From Selenomonas sp. WCT3 (lineage in GTDB: Bacteria > Bacillota > Negativicutes > Selenomonadales > Selenomonadaceae), in the NCBI GenBank assembly GCA_900100835.1, contig FNCM01000006.1, positions 62,001 through 126,000 on the forward strand: a DNA stretch of 64,000 bases, read 5' to 3'. Each line of letters starts with the position of its first letter. Positions within the stretch are counted from its first letter, which is position 1. Both the position numbers and the translations under genes were made by a program. Under the pieces are notes generated by a model. That model was given only the letters and a program-made list of their open reading frames with translations. It was not told the origin of the DNA and ran no database searches. Shown here piece by piece: positions 46,768 through 55,157 of the stretch.

Positions 46768-48255
46768 TTATCTTGCAGCAAAATCAAGGACAGCCTGTTT
46801 CATCGCCGTTACCGCACAGACATCCTTGTGCAACAAAGGCTTCTTGCGCAACGATGCCAGTCCCTGCGGTGTTGGGTCGTCATTGAGTTCTTGCAATTTA
46901 TCGAGCATTGCAAACTCATCAAGCCCTGTCGTCTCAACCTGAAGAGCTTCCAAAACGCTGCCATTGAATTTATACGGGCTTGCCGTCGATGCAATGACCA
47001 TGTAATGACGGTCTTTTGTTACCTGTTGGTAGTTTTCGGCCACTTTCCAAGCAACTGCCGTATGCGTATCCGGCACATAGTGTTTATCGGCATAGACACG
47101 GCCAATTAATTCTTTCGTATCGTCATCTCCCGTCCAATCCGCCCAGAAGGTCTGTTGGATTTTCTGCAACAGCTCTCCACCGACCTCATAACGGCCGGAC
47201 ACGGCTAGATTCTTCATCCAGCCAGCAACCTTTCCGGTGTCTTCCGTCAGATGGAACAGGAGGCGCTCGAGATTGCTGGAAATCAAAATATCCATCGATG
47301 GGGTAATGGTCTTATAGAAATCGCGATTGCGGTCGTAGACTCCCGTACGCAAGAAATCTGTCAACACGTTATTCGCGTTAGAGGCACAAATCAACTTATG
47401 AACAGGAAGCCCCATGCATTTTGCATAAAATCCTGCCAGGATATCGCCAAAATTGCCAGTCGGCACCGTGAAGTTTATCGCCTCACCGGCCTCGATCTTG
47501 CCAGCTTTCACCAAATCTGCATACGCACTGAAATAATAGACAATCTGTGGTACCAAACGCCCCCAGTTGATGGAATTTGCCGAAGAAAGCTTAACCCCCT
47601 TAGTCTCCAACTCCTTGGCAAAGGACTTGTCGCTAAAGATTTCCTTGACACCACTCTGCGCATCATCAAAATTGCCGCGGACTGCCGTTACATTGACATT
47701 GCGGCCCTCCTGCGTGAGCATCTGCAACTGTTGGATACGGCTGACGCCACCTTCTGGGTAGAAGACCATAATCTTAATCTGATCGACATCCCGAAACCCT
47801 TCAAGCGCGGCCTTCCCCGTATCGCCAGACGTAGCCACGAGAATCAAGACCTCATCCGTTTCCCCCGTCTTTTTAAGGGCTGTGCTCATAAGCTGTGGCA
47901 GCAGCTGCAAGGCCATATCCTTAAAGGCACTGGTGGGACCATGCCAGAGCTCCAGCACCCCCATATCGTCAAAAATCTTAACCGGAGCGCGCATGGCAGC
48001 ATCAAACTTCCCCATGCCATAAGCACGGGTCACGCATCCATTCACTTCTTCTGTCGTATAGTCGGTCAGAAACAAACCGAGAACTTTTGCAGCCCGCTCC
48101 TCGTAGGTAAGGTTCTGCAGAGCGGCAATAAAGGCCCCATCAACCTTTGGCAAGCTATCCGGTACAAACAAACCACCATCAGTAGCGAGGCCCTGGATAA
48201 TCGCCTGCGCGGAATCGAGTTTTACGCCATTGCCTCTCGTACTGCTATACTTCAA
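46768..48255 (-). CDS. thrC: Threonine synthase
   Basis: PLP enzyme converting O-phosphohomoserine to threonine. 495 residues from a TTG at 48255 (MKYSSTRGN), preceded by GAGGCGG; the GTG eight codons earlier lies before that site. PLP lysine in GPTSAFKDMALQL; glycine-rich phosphate loop TSGDTGKAA; FTVPTGNFGDILAG. Its own promoter lies about 110 bases upstream. Confidence 0.96.
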   Translation of the reverse strand: MKYSSTRGNGVKLDSAQAIIQGLATDGGLFVPDSLPKVDGAFIAALQNLTYEERAAKVLGLFLTDYTTEEVNGCVTRAYGMGKFDAAMRAPVKIFDDMGVLELWHGPTSAFKDMALQLLPQLMSTALKKTGETDEVLILVATSGDTGKAALEGFRDVDQIKIMVFYPEGGVSRIQQLQMLTQEGRNVNVTAVRGNFDDAQSGVKEIFSDKSFAKELETKGVKLSSANSINWGRLVPQIVYYFSAYADLVKAGKIEAGEAINFTVPTGNFGDILAGFYAKCMGLPVHKLICASNANNVLTDFLRTGVYDRNRDFYKTITPSMDILISSNLERLLFHLTEDTGKVAGWMKNLAVSGRYEVGGELLQKIQQTFWADWTGDDDTKELIGRVYADKHYVPDTHTAVAWKVAENYQQVTKDRHYMVIASTASPYKFNGSVLEALQVETTGLDEFAMLDKLQELNDDPTPQGLASLRKKPLLHKDVCAVTAMKQAVLDFAAR

Positions 48256-48368
48256 ATCAACCGCCTCTTTCTTTTCCACTTGCTTCTATACAGATAGCAA
48301 ACCAATTTACTTCGGACTTTTGTTATCTTTTGCGTCATAAATATAGTTCTAGACTGTATTCGAAGTTT

Positions 48369-48377
48369 ATTATATCA
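48369..48377 (-). promoter_or_regulatory. Extended -10 promoter of thrC
   Basis: Minus strand TGATATAAT with a perfect TATAAT at 48374-48369. No clear -35. It gives a leader of about 105 bases. I saw no T-box or attenuator in it. Confidence 0.5.
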
Positions 48378-48460
48378 TATATTATGAGCGAATCCTATAG
48401 AAAATATAAGATTGTCACTCAAGAAAACACGTTTTTCTTTTAAAGCTTACATTTTACCAT

Positions 48461-48494
48461 TTATTACACAAATATTTACCAATTTGTGTAATAA
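48461..48494. promoter_or_regulatory. 13-bp inverted repeat just upstream of glutamine-dependent nadE
   Basis: TTATTACACAAAT at 48461-48473 and ATTTGTGTAATAA at 48482-48494, perfect arms with an 8-base spacer. The right arm ends 2 bases before the nadE ribosome site AAGGAG. No U-run follows. Likely an operator or a stem that masks the ribosome site. It does not resemble the NAD-operon palindrome at 55069. Confidence 0.5.
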
Positions 48495-48513
48495 TCTAAG
48501 GAGTGTTCTACCC

Positions 48514-50406
48514 TTGTTAAAAATCGCTATGGGCCAGATGGAAGTCATCCCTGGCCATCCGGACCAAAACACCGCCAAAATTCTGTCGATGATAGCAGCG
48601 GCCAAGAAACAAAGCGTCGACCTCATCATCTTTCCCGAAATGGCCGTTCCTGGGTATCTCTTAGGAGATACCTGGGAGCAGTCTTCCTTTCTGAAAGACT
48701 GCGAAGACTATGGCCAGGACATCATCAACGCATCAACGGGCATAACGGTAATGTTTGGCAACATTGCCGTTGACTGGTCAAAAAAGAACAACGATGGCCG
48801 GGTACGCAAATACAACGCTCTCTTCACTGCTCGGGATGGCAAACTGATTCAGCCCGACAACATGCCCTATCCCTATGTCATCAAAACCTTAATGCCAAAC
48901 TACCGGGAATTTGATGACACCCGTCATTTCTTCAGCCTGCAGAAACTGGCCCGGGAACTGGGCACCACCCCCGATCAGCTGCTCTCGCCTGTGACGCTGA
49001 AAATCAAAGACCGTCACTATCGCGTCGGCTGCCTGCTTTGCGAAGACGGCTGGAGCGACAATTATGAGATGGAACCCATTGAGATGCTGCGCCGCCATCA
49101 TAAGCCAGACTTCTTTGTCAACATCTCGGCCTCGCCCTATACTCTGGGCAAAAACGACAAGCGCAATCGAGTATTTGGTGCCCAGGCAAAAGATGCCGGC
49201 GTACCGCTTTTCTACGTCAATGCCATCGGCCTTCAGAACAACGGCAAAACCATCTACACCTTTGACGGGTCAAGTACGGCCTACAACGCCAAGGGCGATG
49301 TTTGCGCCGTTTCCCCGGAGTACACCGAAGACCTCCACATCATTGACCTTCACGCCCTTGACCAGTCAAAACCAATTGACCAATCCGAGGAAAAAGACAT
49401 CGCCCATATTTACCGGGCGCTTCACTACGGCATTAAACGCTTCCTCGAAAACATCCATATGAAAAAGGTGGTCATCGGCATCTCCGGTGGCATTGACTCC
49501 GCCGTTGCCGCTGCCCTCTATGCCAAGGTAATCGGACCGGAAAATCTGCTGCTGGTCAACATGCCCAGCGTCTTCAACTCGGAGACCACCAAAGGGCTTT
49601 CCCAGCAGCTGGCCAATAATCTTGGCTGCCAGTACATGATTGTCCCCATTCAGCAATCGGTTGACCATACCATTGACCAGCTTGAACACACCCCCATGAC
49701 CTATCTGGCGGATGGCACCAAGAGCAATCTTTCCGTTTCCTCCTTTGTCACCGAAAACATCCAGGCCCGGGACCGCAGTGCAAGAGTCCTGGCCGGTGCC
49801 GCAGCAGCCTTTGGCGGCGGCTTTACCTGCAATGCCAACAAGGCTGAGACCACCGTTGGCTACTCCACCCTTTACGGCGACCAGTCAGGCTTCCTTGCCG
49901 CCCTAGCGGACCTTTGGAAACATCAAGTCTACGCGCTGGCCTATTATATGAACGAAGAAGTTTATGGCCGCGAGGTGGTGCCCCAAGGCATCATCGACAT
50001 CGTGCCCAGTGCCGAGCTTTCCAACGCGCAAAATGTCGACGAAGGCAAGGGTGACCCCCTCAAATACCCCTATCATGACTTCCTGTTCCGTTCCTTCATC
50101 GAGCGGTGGGAAAAGGCTGCTCCCCAGGATATTCTCGAATGGTATGCCGCTGGCACCGTGGAAGAAAACCTTGGCTGCCAGCCAGGTCTTGTTGCCAAAT
50201 ATTTCCCGACAGCTAAAGACTTCATCGAGGACCTCGAGCGCTGGTGGAATCTCTTCTGCGGCATGGCCATTGCCAAGCGCATCCAGGCCCCGCCGATTCT
50301 TGCCATCAGCCGCCGCGCCTATGGCTTTGACCACCGGGAAGCCCAGAACGGCCCCTACTACACCCGCCGCTATCGGGAATTAAAAACACAGCTGCTGAAT
50401 TCCTAA
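48514..50406 (+). CDS. nadE: Glutamine-dependent NAD synthetase
   Basis: Final step of NAD synthesis, using glutamine nitrogen. About 630 residues from a TTG at 48514 (MLKIAMGQMEV), 10 bases after AAGGAG; the longer frame to 48412 runs through the inverted repeat. N-terminal nitrilase-type glutaminase: Glu in FPEMAVPGY (about 42) and Cys in GCLLCEDGW. C-terminal synthetase: P-loop GISGGIDSAVAAALY and NKAETTVGYSTLYGD. A second, glutaminase-free NadE is encoded at 57785. Confidence 0.96.
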   Translation: MLKIAMGQMEVIPGHPDQNTAKILSMIAAAKKQSVDLIIFPEMAVPGYLLGDTWEQSSFLKDCEDYGQDIINASTGITVMFGNIAVDWSKKNNDGRVRKYNALFTARDGKLIQPDNMPYPYVIKTLMPNYREFDDTRHFFSLQKLARELGTTPDQLLSPVTLKIKDRHYRVGCLLCEDGWSDNYEMEPIEMLRRHHKPDFFVNISASPYTLGKNDKRNRVFGAQAKDAGVPLFYVNAIGLQNNGKTIYTFDGSSTAYNAKGDVCAVSPEYTEDLHIIDLHALDQSKPIDQSEEKDIAHIYRALHYGIKRFLENIHMKKVVIGISGGIDSAVAAALYAKVIGPENLLLVNMPSVFNSETTKGLSQQLANNLGCQYMIVPIQQSVDHTIDQLEHTPMTYLADGTKSNLSVSSFVTENIQARDRSARVLAGAAAAFGGGFTCNANKAETTVGYSTLYGDQSGFLAALADLWKHQVYALAYYMNEEVYGREVVPQGIIDIVPSAELSNAQNVDEGKGDPLKYPYHDFLFRSFIERWEKAAPQDILEWYAAGTVEENLGCQPGLVAKYFPTAKDFIEDLERWWNLFCGMAIAKRIQAPPILAISRRAYGFDHREAQNGPYYTRRYRELKTQLLNS

Positions 50407-50457
50407 TACCTTTTATGCTATACTATTCCTATTACGAACATAGAATGGAGTTACACA

Positions 50458-50886
50458 ATGAGCAACGATAACAAAAAAGTAAAAGTACACTACACCGGTA
50501 CCCTTAACGATGGAACGAAATTCGATTCCTCCTACGACCGTGGCGAGCCACTGGAATTTGTCTGCGGTGCCGGCATGATGATAAAAGGGTTTGACGATGC
50601 CGTCAAAGACATGGCCGTTGGCGAAAGCAAAGACATCCATCTGATGCCCGAAGAGGCCTATGGCATGCCATCCGATGAAAACATCATCACGATGGAAATC
50701 GCTCAATTGCCAGGGGCCGAAGGACTCGAAGTCGGACAGAAGGTTGCCCTGCAAAATGCCTATGGCCAGCCGGTCCCCGTAACCGTAACCGAAAAGACCG
50801 AAACCACCATTACCTTCGATGCCAATCACGAAATGGCTGGCAAAGAATTAAACTTTAAAATCGAACTGGTTGAAGTGGAAAACTAA
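50458..50886 (+). CDS. SlyD-like FKBP-type peptidyl-prolyl isomerase
   Basis: 142 residues. FKBP half ([16 protein letters not shown]) with an insert-in-flap chaperone domain (about 70-120) and the closing SlyD signature [21 protein letters not shown] in part (NHEMAGKEL). It lacks the metal-binding histidine tail of E. coli SlyD. GGAG lies ahead of the ATG; TATACT with an upstream TG at 50416-50424 is a probable -10. Confidence 0.92.
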   Translation: MSNDNKKVKVHYTGTLNDGTKFDSSYDRGEPLEFVCGAGMMIKGFDDAVKDMAVGESKDIHLMPEEAYGMPSDENIITMEIAQLPGAEGLEVGQKVALQNAYGQPVPVTVTEKTETTITFDANHEMAGKELNFKIELVEVEN

Positions 50887-50902
50887 CGACTAAAGAAAAT
50901 CA

Positions 50903-50951
50903 GATGAGAAAAACTCCTGAGGCTAAAAACGCTTCAGGAGTTTTTCTCATC
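50903..50951. terminator. Strong bidirectional terminator after the FKBP gene
   Basis: Perfect 18-bp arms, 50903-50920 with 50934-50951 (GATGAGAAAAACTCCTGA), A- and T-runs inside the arms. It ends the FKBP transcript and could also end transcription from the opposite strand (see 51022-51105). Confidence 0.9.
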
Positions 50952-50995
50952 TATTGCAAAGGTCGAGGCATCCTGGTAAATAATTCTTCTGTCAT
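50951..50995 (-). other. Possible 14-residue mini-ORF between two hairpins
   Basis: MTEELFTRMPRPLQ, from ATG 50995, with GAGGAGG (51013-51007) 11 bases ahead. It lies right after the hairpin at 51022-51056 and right before the terminator at 50903-50951. Too short to assert as a gene; noted because the ribosome site is unusually strong. Confidence 0.15.
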
Positions 50996-51021
50996 AAAAT
51001 AGCATTCCTCCTCAAAAAAAA

Positions 51022-51117
51022 CATCCATAATCCGAAAACTGCCGGATTATGGATGTCCTTACCGTAGCGATTTCTCGCCCTACTATCTTCGTTGTATTAA
51101 ACATTTTTCCTATCATA
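51022..51117 (-). ncRNA. Candidate small RNA with own promoter and terminator
   Basis: Minus strand: -35 GTGACT (51140-51135), 17-base spacer, -10 TATGAT (51117-51112). About 50 bases later a perfect 13-bp hairpin follows (CATCCATAATCCG, 51032-51056 region) ending in a run of eight T. The predicted transcript is about 85 bases. A 30-codon frame starts at 51104, almost at the transcription start, but runs through the hairpin. No match to a known RNA. Confidence 0.3.
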
Positions 51118-51166
51118 GCATATCCAAGCGCAAAAGTCACGCCTGCTGTCACGCAGAAAAGCAAAC

Positions 51167-51577
51167 TCACTCCTCTAAGATATTACGGCGCGGTTCCAGT
51201 TTCATTTCCTGCTGACTGGTCAAAAGCGAACCATCCGCCGCCCTAGGGATAGGCTTCGTCCTATCGGCCACCGCACGAAGTTTCGGCTTTTGAATGTAGC
51301 AGGCTTCCAAGTGGCCTTGCTTATATTCCGATATGCGGATACTGCCATCAGGGAGAATATGCTTAACGGTTTCCGTAAACTCTCGCTGGGCCCGAAGTTC
51401 CTTCAGTTCTTTATCGACGGCCTCCATCGTTTCGAGTGTCTCGGGAATCTTACCCAGCCTTTCCGCCACCAAATCCGAAAACAACTCCTTAAAGGCACTT
51501 GTCCCGGCAGCCTTTTCCCGGCTAATATTCGTCTCCCCGGCAAGCCCAATCCTTCCCACTCTCATTTCCTGTTCCAT
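51167..51577 (-). CDS. Hypothetical soluble protein
   Basis: 136 residues from the ATG at 51577 with GAGGTG 7 bases ahead. Mixed-charge, no signal or membrane segment. Helical stretch with heptad character (LETMEAVDKELKELRAQREFTETV), then a strand pair (HILPDGSIRISEYKQGHLEACYI). The C-terminus is polar. It resembles small selenomonad orphan proteins that end in a low-complexity tail; I do not recognise a family. Upstream on the same strand is the ZIP transporter gene. Confidence 0.65.
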   Translation of the reverse strand: MEQEMRVGRIGLAGETNISREKAAGTSAFKELFSDLVAERLGKIPETLETMEAVDKELKELRAQREFTETVKHILPDGSIRISEYKQGHLEACYIQKPKLRAVADRTKPIPRAADGSLLTSQQEMKLEPRRNILEE

Positions 51578-51702
51578 TCCCACACCTCATTCCTATCAAA
51601 AAAACACGTCTGCACGCTACCTTGAGACCAACTTTTTTCTTGCTTGTAAAATTCGCGGCCAGGAAGGAAAATCCTGCCACAGCAGTCCTCTATCCTCACC
51701 TA

Positions 51703-52488
51703 TTACCCCAAAGCAACATCCAAAGCCATCATCAGGGTAAATCCTACGGAAAAACAAAGAACCCCCACATCCGAATGATTGCCCGCAGACATTTCCGGTA
51801 TCAATTCTTCCACAACTACATAAAGCATAGCTCCTGCCGCAAAAGCCAACAAATAAGGCATCACGGGAATCACATAGCTTGTCGCCAGAATCGTCAACAA
51901 GCCGCCCACAGGTTCCACCACACCAGAAAGCACACCTGCGGCAAAGGCTTTATGACGGCTCATCCCTGCACTCCGAAGCGGCATGGAGATAATTGCCCCT
52001 TCCGGGAAATTCTGGATAGCAATGCCTAACGACAACACAAAAGCGCCCGCTATAGTAATATCCACATTCCCGGCCATCCAGCCAGCAAAGACCACACCTA
52101 CTGCCATTCCTTCCGGGATATTGTGAAGCGTCACTGCCAGCACCAGCATCGTCGTCTTGGACAAAGAACTAGCAGGTCCCTCCGCCGCATCTGCATTCAT
52201 ATGCAAATGAGGAATCGCATGGTCGAGGAACAAGAGGAACAATGTTCCCACCCAAAATCCGATTACCGCCGGCAAAAACGATAAAGCTCCCATCCCTGCC
52301 GACGCTTCCATAGCCGGAATCAAAAGACTCCAAATCGAAGCCGCCACCATAACGCCTGCCGCAAAACCAGTAAGACCCTTTTGAACCTTCGCGTGAAGCT
52401 CTTTTCGCATGAGATAAACACAGGCTGCCCCTAAGCTCGTTCCCGCAAAAGGAATCAACAGCCCCTGTACCACTTCCACTGAAATCAT
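51703..52488 (-). CDS. ZIP family metal transporter
   Basis: 261-residue membrane protein with about eight helices. The metal-site motifs of ZIP proteins are present: TLHNIPEGMAVG in helix 4 and IAIQNFPEGAI in helix 5. A histidine-bearing loop (HAIPHLHMN) precedes helix 4. Likely takes up zinc or another divalent cation into the cytosol. GGAG lies just before the ATG. It follows the FliB-like gene by 9 bases, probably in one transcript. Confidence 0.92.
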   Translation of the reverse strand: MISVEVVQGLLIPFAGTSLGAACVYLMRKELHAKVQKGLTGFAAGVMVAASIWSLLIPAMEASAGMGALSFLPAVIGFWVGTLFLLFLDHAIPHLHMNADAAEGPASSLSKTTMLVLAVTLHNIPEGMAVGVVFAGWMAGNVDITIAGAFVLSLGIAIQNFPEGAIISMPLRSAGMSRHKAFAAGVLSGVVEPVGGLLTILATSYVIPVMPYLLAFAAGAMLYVVVEELIPEMSAGNHSDVGVLCFSVGFTLMMALDVALG

Positions 52489-52497
52489 AAAATCTCC

Positions 52498-53346
52498 TTA
52501 AACCAGCTTCATCAAACAGCGAACATTCTCGACGCTGTACTCAATCTGCTCTGACCAGCGCCGAACCGACTCATCCAGCTGACCGGTCAATTGATAAAGC
52601 AAAGAAATAAAATCAGCATTCAACTGTGCATAAGAAAGAATCGCTGCCAAGCCAAATGTCTCGAGATGCTCCAACGCCCGATAAACAATATACTGATAGA
52701 TGCGTGTAAAGAGCACCAATTCGTTTTCCGTAAGCGGCACCAGTTGATCTGTCATCGCAGCCAATTCGCCTAATTGTCTGGTCCACGCGTCATCAATCGG
52801 CACAGTTTTTCCGAGGCAGTCCAAAACAAATTCGGCATCGTCTTTTGTCATCCCGGACAGATAGACAAGCTCTTCCGCCGGGAGCTCAATCCCCATGTTC
52901 CCTAGTAATGTTGACAAGTCAATGGCCCGGTCCGAATTTTCCTCGTGAAACGTCAAGGTTGACAAGTCAGCCAGCAAAAGTTCACAGCTCTTTTCACAAC
53001 TAAGCCCCATGCCTGCCAGTTCGAAATCCGCTGCCGTCACAAAAAAGCGCGGATGATTCGCACAAATATCACAGAGAATGGAATCCCCAGCATTTCGTAT
53101 CAGCTGACAAAGGCCATCGGTTCGAAGAAACGGGCAGCGCGCTTTCTCATCTAAACGAAACTGCCAAATACCGTCGTGACAGAAAATATTGCGCCGTATT
53201 TCTGCCCCCAAGGCATCCGACATCGTCTGATAGCGTTTCGCCGTCCGCGCATCAATGTCAATTTCCCACCCCATGCAACAACTATGCTGACACGAATCAG
53301 CCTTACAGGAAAACTTCTCATAAAAATCTGGATAAATCGTAATCAC
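52498..53346 (-). CDS. FliB-like cysteine-rich protein (flagellin lysine-N-methylase family)
   Basis: 282 residues. I prefer a GTG start at 53346 with GAGG 6 bases ahead, one base after the aldo/keto reductase stop. Cysteine-rich N-terminal half: FSCKADSCQHSCCMGWEI, CPFLRTDGLCQLI, LCDICANHPRF, SCEKSCELLL. These match the Fe-S-like/zinc cluster region of FliB and YkgJ proteins. FliB methylates flagellin lysines in Salmonella, but no flagellin gene is near, so the substrate here is open. Confidence 0.85.
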   Translation of the reverse strand: MITIYPDFYEKFSCKADSCQHSCCMGWEIDIDARTAKRYQTMSDALGAEIRRNIFCHDGIWQFRLDEKARCPFLRTDGLCQLIRNAGDSILCDICANHPRFFVTAADFELAGMGLSCEKSCELLLADLSTLTFHEENSDRAIDLSTLLGNMGIELPAEELVYLSGMTKDDAEFVLDCLGKTVPIDDAWTRQLGELAAMTDQLVPLTENELVLFTRIYQYIVYRALEHLETFGLAAILSYAQLNADFISLLYQLTGQLDESVRRWSEQIEYSVENVRCLMKLV

Positions 53347-53347
53347 A

Positions 53348-54373
53348 TCATACCTCAATTTCGCCAGCGAGGACTTTTTGATAATCCTCATAATTTTTCT
53401 TTAAAAGCGCTGGCGTATTCAACTCATAAGGACATTTGGTGGTGCACTGACGGCAATTGAGACAATTCTCGATTTTCTTCATCTCCGCCTGTATCTCCGG
53501 CGTAAGCCACGCTTTGGACGGTGCACGGCGCAACATCAGCGACATGCGCGCACATTGGTTAATCATGATGCCGGCCGGACAAGGCATGCAATAACCGCAG
53601 CCACGGCAAAACTCGCCCGAAAGATCCTGCTGCTCCTGCGCAATATAGGCCTCAACTTCCTCCGTCATGACTGGCGTTTCCTCCATATAAGAAAGCCACT
53701 CATCAAGTTCCTGTTTCCGCTGAATGCCCCAGATAGGCACGACATTATCGTACTGCGCGATATAAGCCATCGCCGCCTCCGAACGATTGATAAGTCCACC
53801 CGCCAGCCCTTTCATCGCAATAAAGCCAACTTTTTTCTCCCGACAAAGTTTGACTAAGTTCACTTCTTGCTCGGAAGCCAAATAACTGAACGGGAACTGC
53901 ATCGTCTCATAGAGCCCTGACTCCACACACTCAAAGGCCACTTTGATTTTATGAGCCGTCACGCCGATATGGCGGATCTTTCCCTGCGCTTTCGCCTCGA
54001 GCATGGCCTCATACATGCCCGAACCATCACCGGGCCGCCAGCACTGGTCCGCACAATGAAACTGATACACGTCGATGCAGTTGGTCTGCAGCAGCCGCAG
54101 TGACGTCTCCAAATCCTGCCAAAAAACTTCTGGTGTCTTAGCATGGGTCTTTGTCGCCAAAAACACCTTATCCCACATCCCCTTGAATGCTTCGCCTAGT
54201 TTCTCTTCACTATCACTATAGGCACGCGCCGTATCGAAATAACGCATGCCGCCCGCATAGGCTGCCCGCAAAAGAGTAACCGCTTCCGCCTTCGTCACGC
54301 GCTGAATCGGCAATGCCCCAAAGCCATTTTGTGGCACGGTAATGCCGGTTGTCCCCAAAGTTACCTGTCTCAT
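53348..54373 (-). CDS. Aldo/keto reductase with C-terminal 4Fe-4S domain
   Basis: 341 residues. TIM-barrel with FDTARAYSDSEEKLG (catalytic Asp/Tyr), LATKTHAKTPEVFW (Lys) and QFHCADQ (His). The C-terminal third has a ferredoxin-like block: CRGCGYCMPCPAG and CLNCRQCTTKCP. Such fused enzymes are common in anaerobes; the substrate is unknown. GGAGGG lies ahead of the ATG. It is translationally coupled to the FliB-like gene. Confidence 0.92.
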   Translation of the reverse strand: MRQVTLGTTGITVPQNGFGALPIQRVTKAEAVTLLRAAYAGGMRYFDTARAYSDSEEKLGEAFKGMWDKVFLATKTHAKTPEVFWQDLETSLRLLQTNCIDVYQFHCADQCWRPGDGSGMYEAMLEAKAQGKIRHIGVTAHKIKVAFECVESGLYETMQFPFSYLASEQEVNLVKLCREKKVGFIAMKGLAGGLINRSEAAMAYIAQYDNVVPIWGIQRKQELDEWLSYMEETPVMTEEVEAYIAQEQQDLSGEFCRGCGYCMPCPAGIMINQCARMSLMLRRAPSKAWLTPEIQAEMKKIENCLNCRQCTTKCPYELNTPALLKKNYEDYQKVLAGEIEV

Positions 54374-54471
54374 GATTACGCCCTCCTAAAACAAAACCTT
54401 GCTCTTACTTTTAATTATACCAAGATTCCCACGATTCTCCCAAAATATTTTCGTACAGCCTCATTCGATTA

Positions 54472-54500
54472 TTGTCAGAACTTTCATCCGATGATATAAT
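54472..54500 (+). promoter_or_regulatory. Strong promoter of the 121-residue orphan gene
   Basis: TTGTCA at 54472-54477, 17-base spacer, extended TGA-TATAAT with -10 at 54495-54500. Near-consensus. The start codon is 48 bases downstream. Confidence 0.8.
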
Positions 54501-54548
54501 AATGTTAGTAGTCTTTCCTGTATTGCACCAGGCAAAGGAGGGATTATC

Positions 54549-54914
54549 ATGAGCGGCATTGGTGCAATCAATGGGTCACCTAGCTTTTGGAGCCTAGCTG
54601 CGTCGGGAATTTCGGCCATCCGGGCCTCAGCGGCAATTACGGATTCATCACAAGAAGCTCCCAACAAAAAAGACGTACCGCAGGAACGTAAAACTGTGGA
54701 GAGTGCTACGATTACCAAGCGGATGTCTGATGGAGCTATGGTTGTTTTGACGCTGCACGGCGACAATGTGGTAACTTCGCATACCTATTCACGCACTGGT
54801 AAAAACTTGACACTTACCACGAACTACGCACCAGGTCAGCAGCGCGAAATCCACCACTATCAAGACAACATGGACAGTATTTTAGCCGGTTCTTTTATCA
54901 ATATTACCGCTTAA
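54549..54914 (+). CDS. Hypothetical 121-residue protein with a strong promoter
   Basis: No family recognised. GGAGGG lies just ahead of the ATG. The N-terminus (MSGIGAINGSPSFWSLAASG) is small-residue rich and looks unstructured, followed by a charged linker (QEAPNKKDVPQERK) and a beta-rich segment (AMVVLTLHGDNVVTSHTYSR). Neither a typical signal peptide nor a membrane helix. Flanked by a near-consensus promoter and a terminator, so it is a monocistronic unit and likely well expressed. Confidence 0.72.
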   Translation: MSGIGAINGSPSFWSLAASGISAIRASAAITDSSQEAPNKKDVPQERKTVESATITKRMSDGAMVVLTLHGDNVVTSHTYSRTGKNLTLTTNYAPGQQREIHHYQDNMDSILAGSFINITA

Positions 54915-54959
54915 CAAAAACATCACGGATTCGATGAGGGGCATACAGGAAGACACTTC

Positions 54960-54991
54960 AAGCCGCTGGCATATGATCAGCGGCTTTTTCT
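54960..54991 (+). terminator. Terminator of the 121-residue gene
   Basis: AAGCCGCTG (54960-54968) pairs with CAGCGGCTT (54978-54986), then TTTTCTTTTT. Confidence 0.88.
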
Positions 54992-55037
54992 TTTTCCTTC
55001 CCTGCACAATTTTCCCCATCACGTAGTCAAAAAAACA

Positions 55038-55089
55038 TTGACATCTATAGTCAAATATACTACACTAACTATAGTCAATTTGACTATAG
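55038..55089 (+). promoter_or_regulatory. Promoter and NrtR-type operators of the NAD-salvage operon
   Basis: Promoter: perfect TTGACA (55038-55043), 17-base spacer, TACACT (55061-55066). A perfect 21-bp palindrome, CTATAGTCAA-T-TTGACTATAG, occupies 55069-55089 over the expected start site. A copy of the half-site CTATAGTCAA lies in the spacer at 55045-55054, and a partial copy (GACTATA) at about 55106. This geometry suits a repressor, most simply the NrtR encoded next. Confidence 0.75.
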
Positions 55090-55157
55090 TGTAAAAAGTC
55101 ATCTAGACTATAAATGAATCACCAAGCATTCGCATACCAAGAAATGAGGTGTTGGAT

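Noticed and set aside
48256..48460. T-box or threonine attenuator ahead of thrC
   Set aside because: No run of Thr codons, T-box sequence or terminator hairpin is visible in the leader of about 105 bases.
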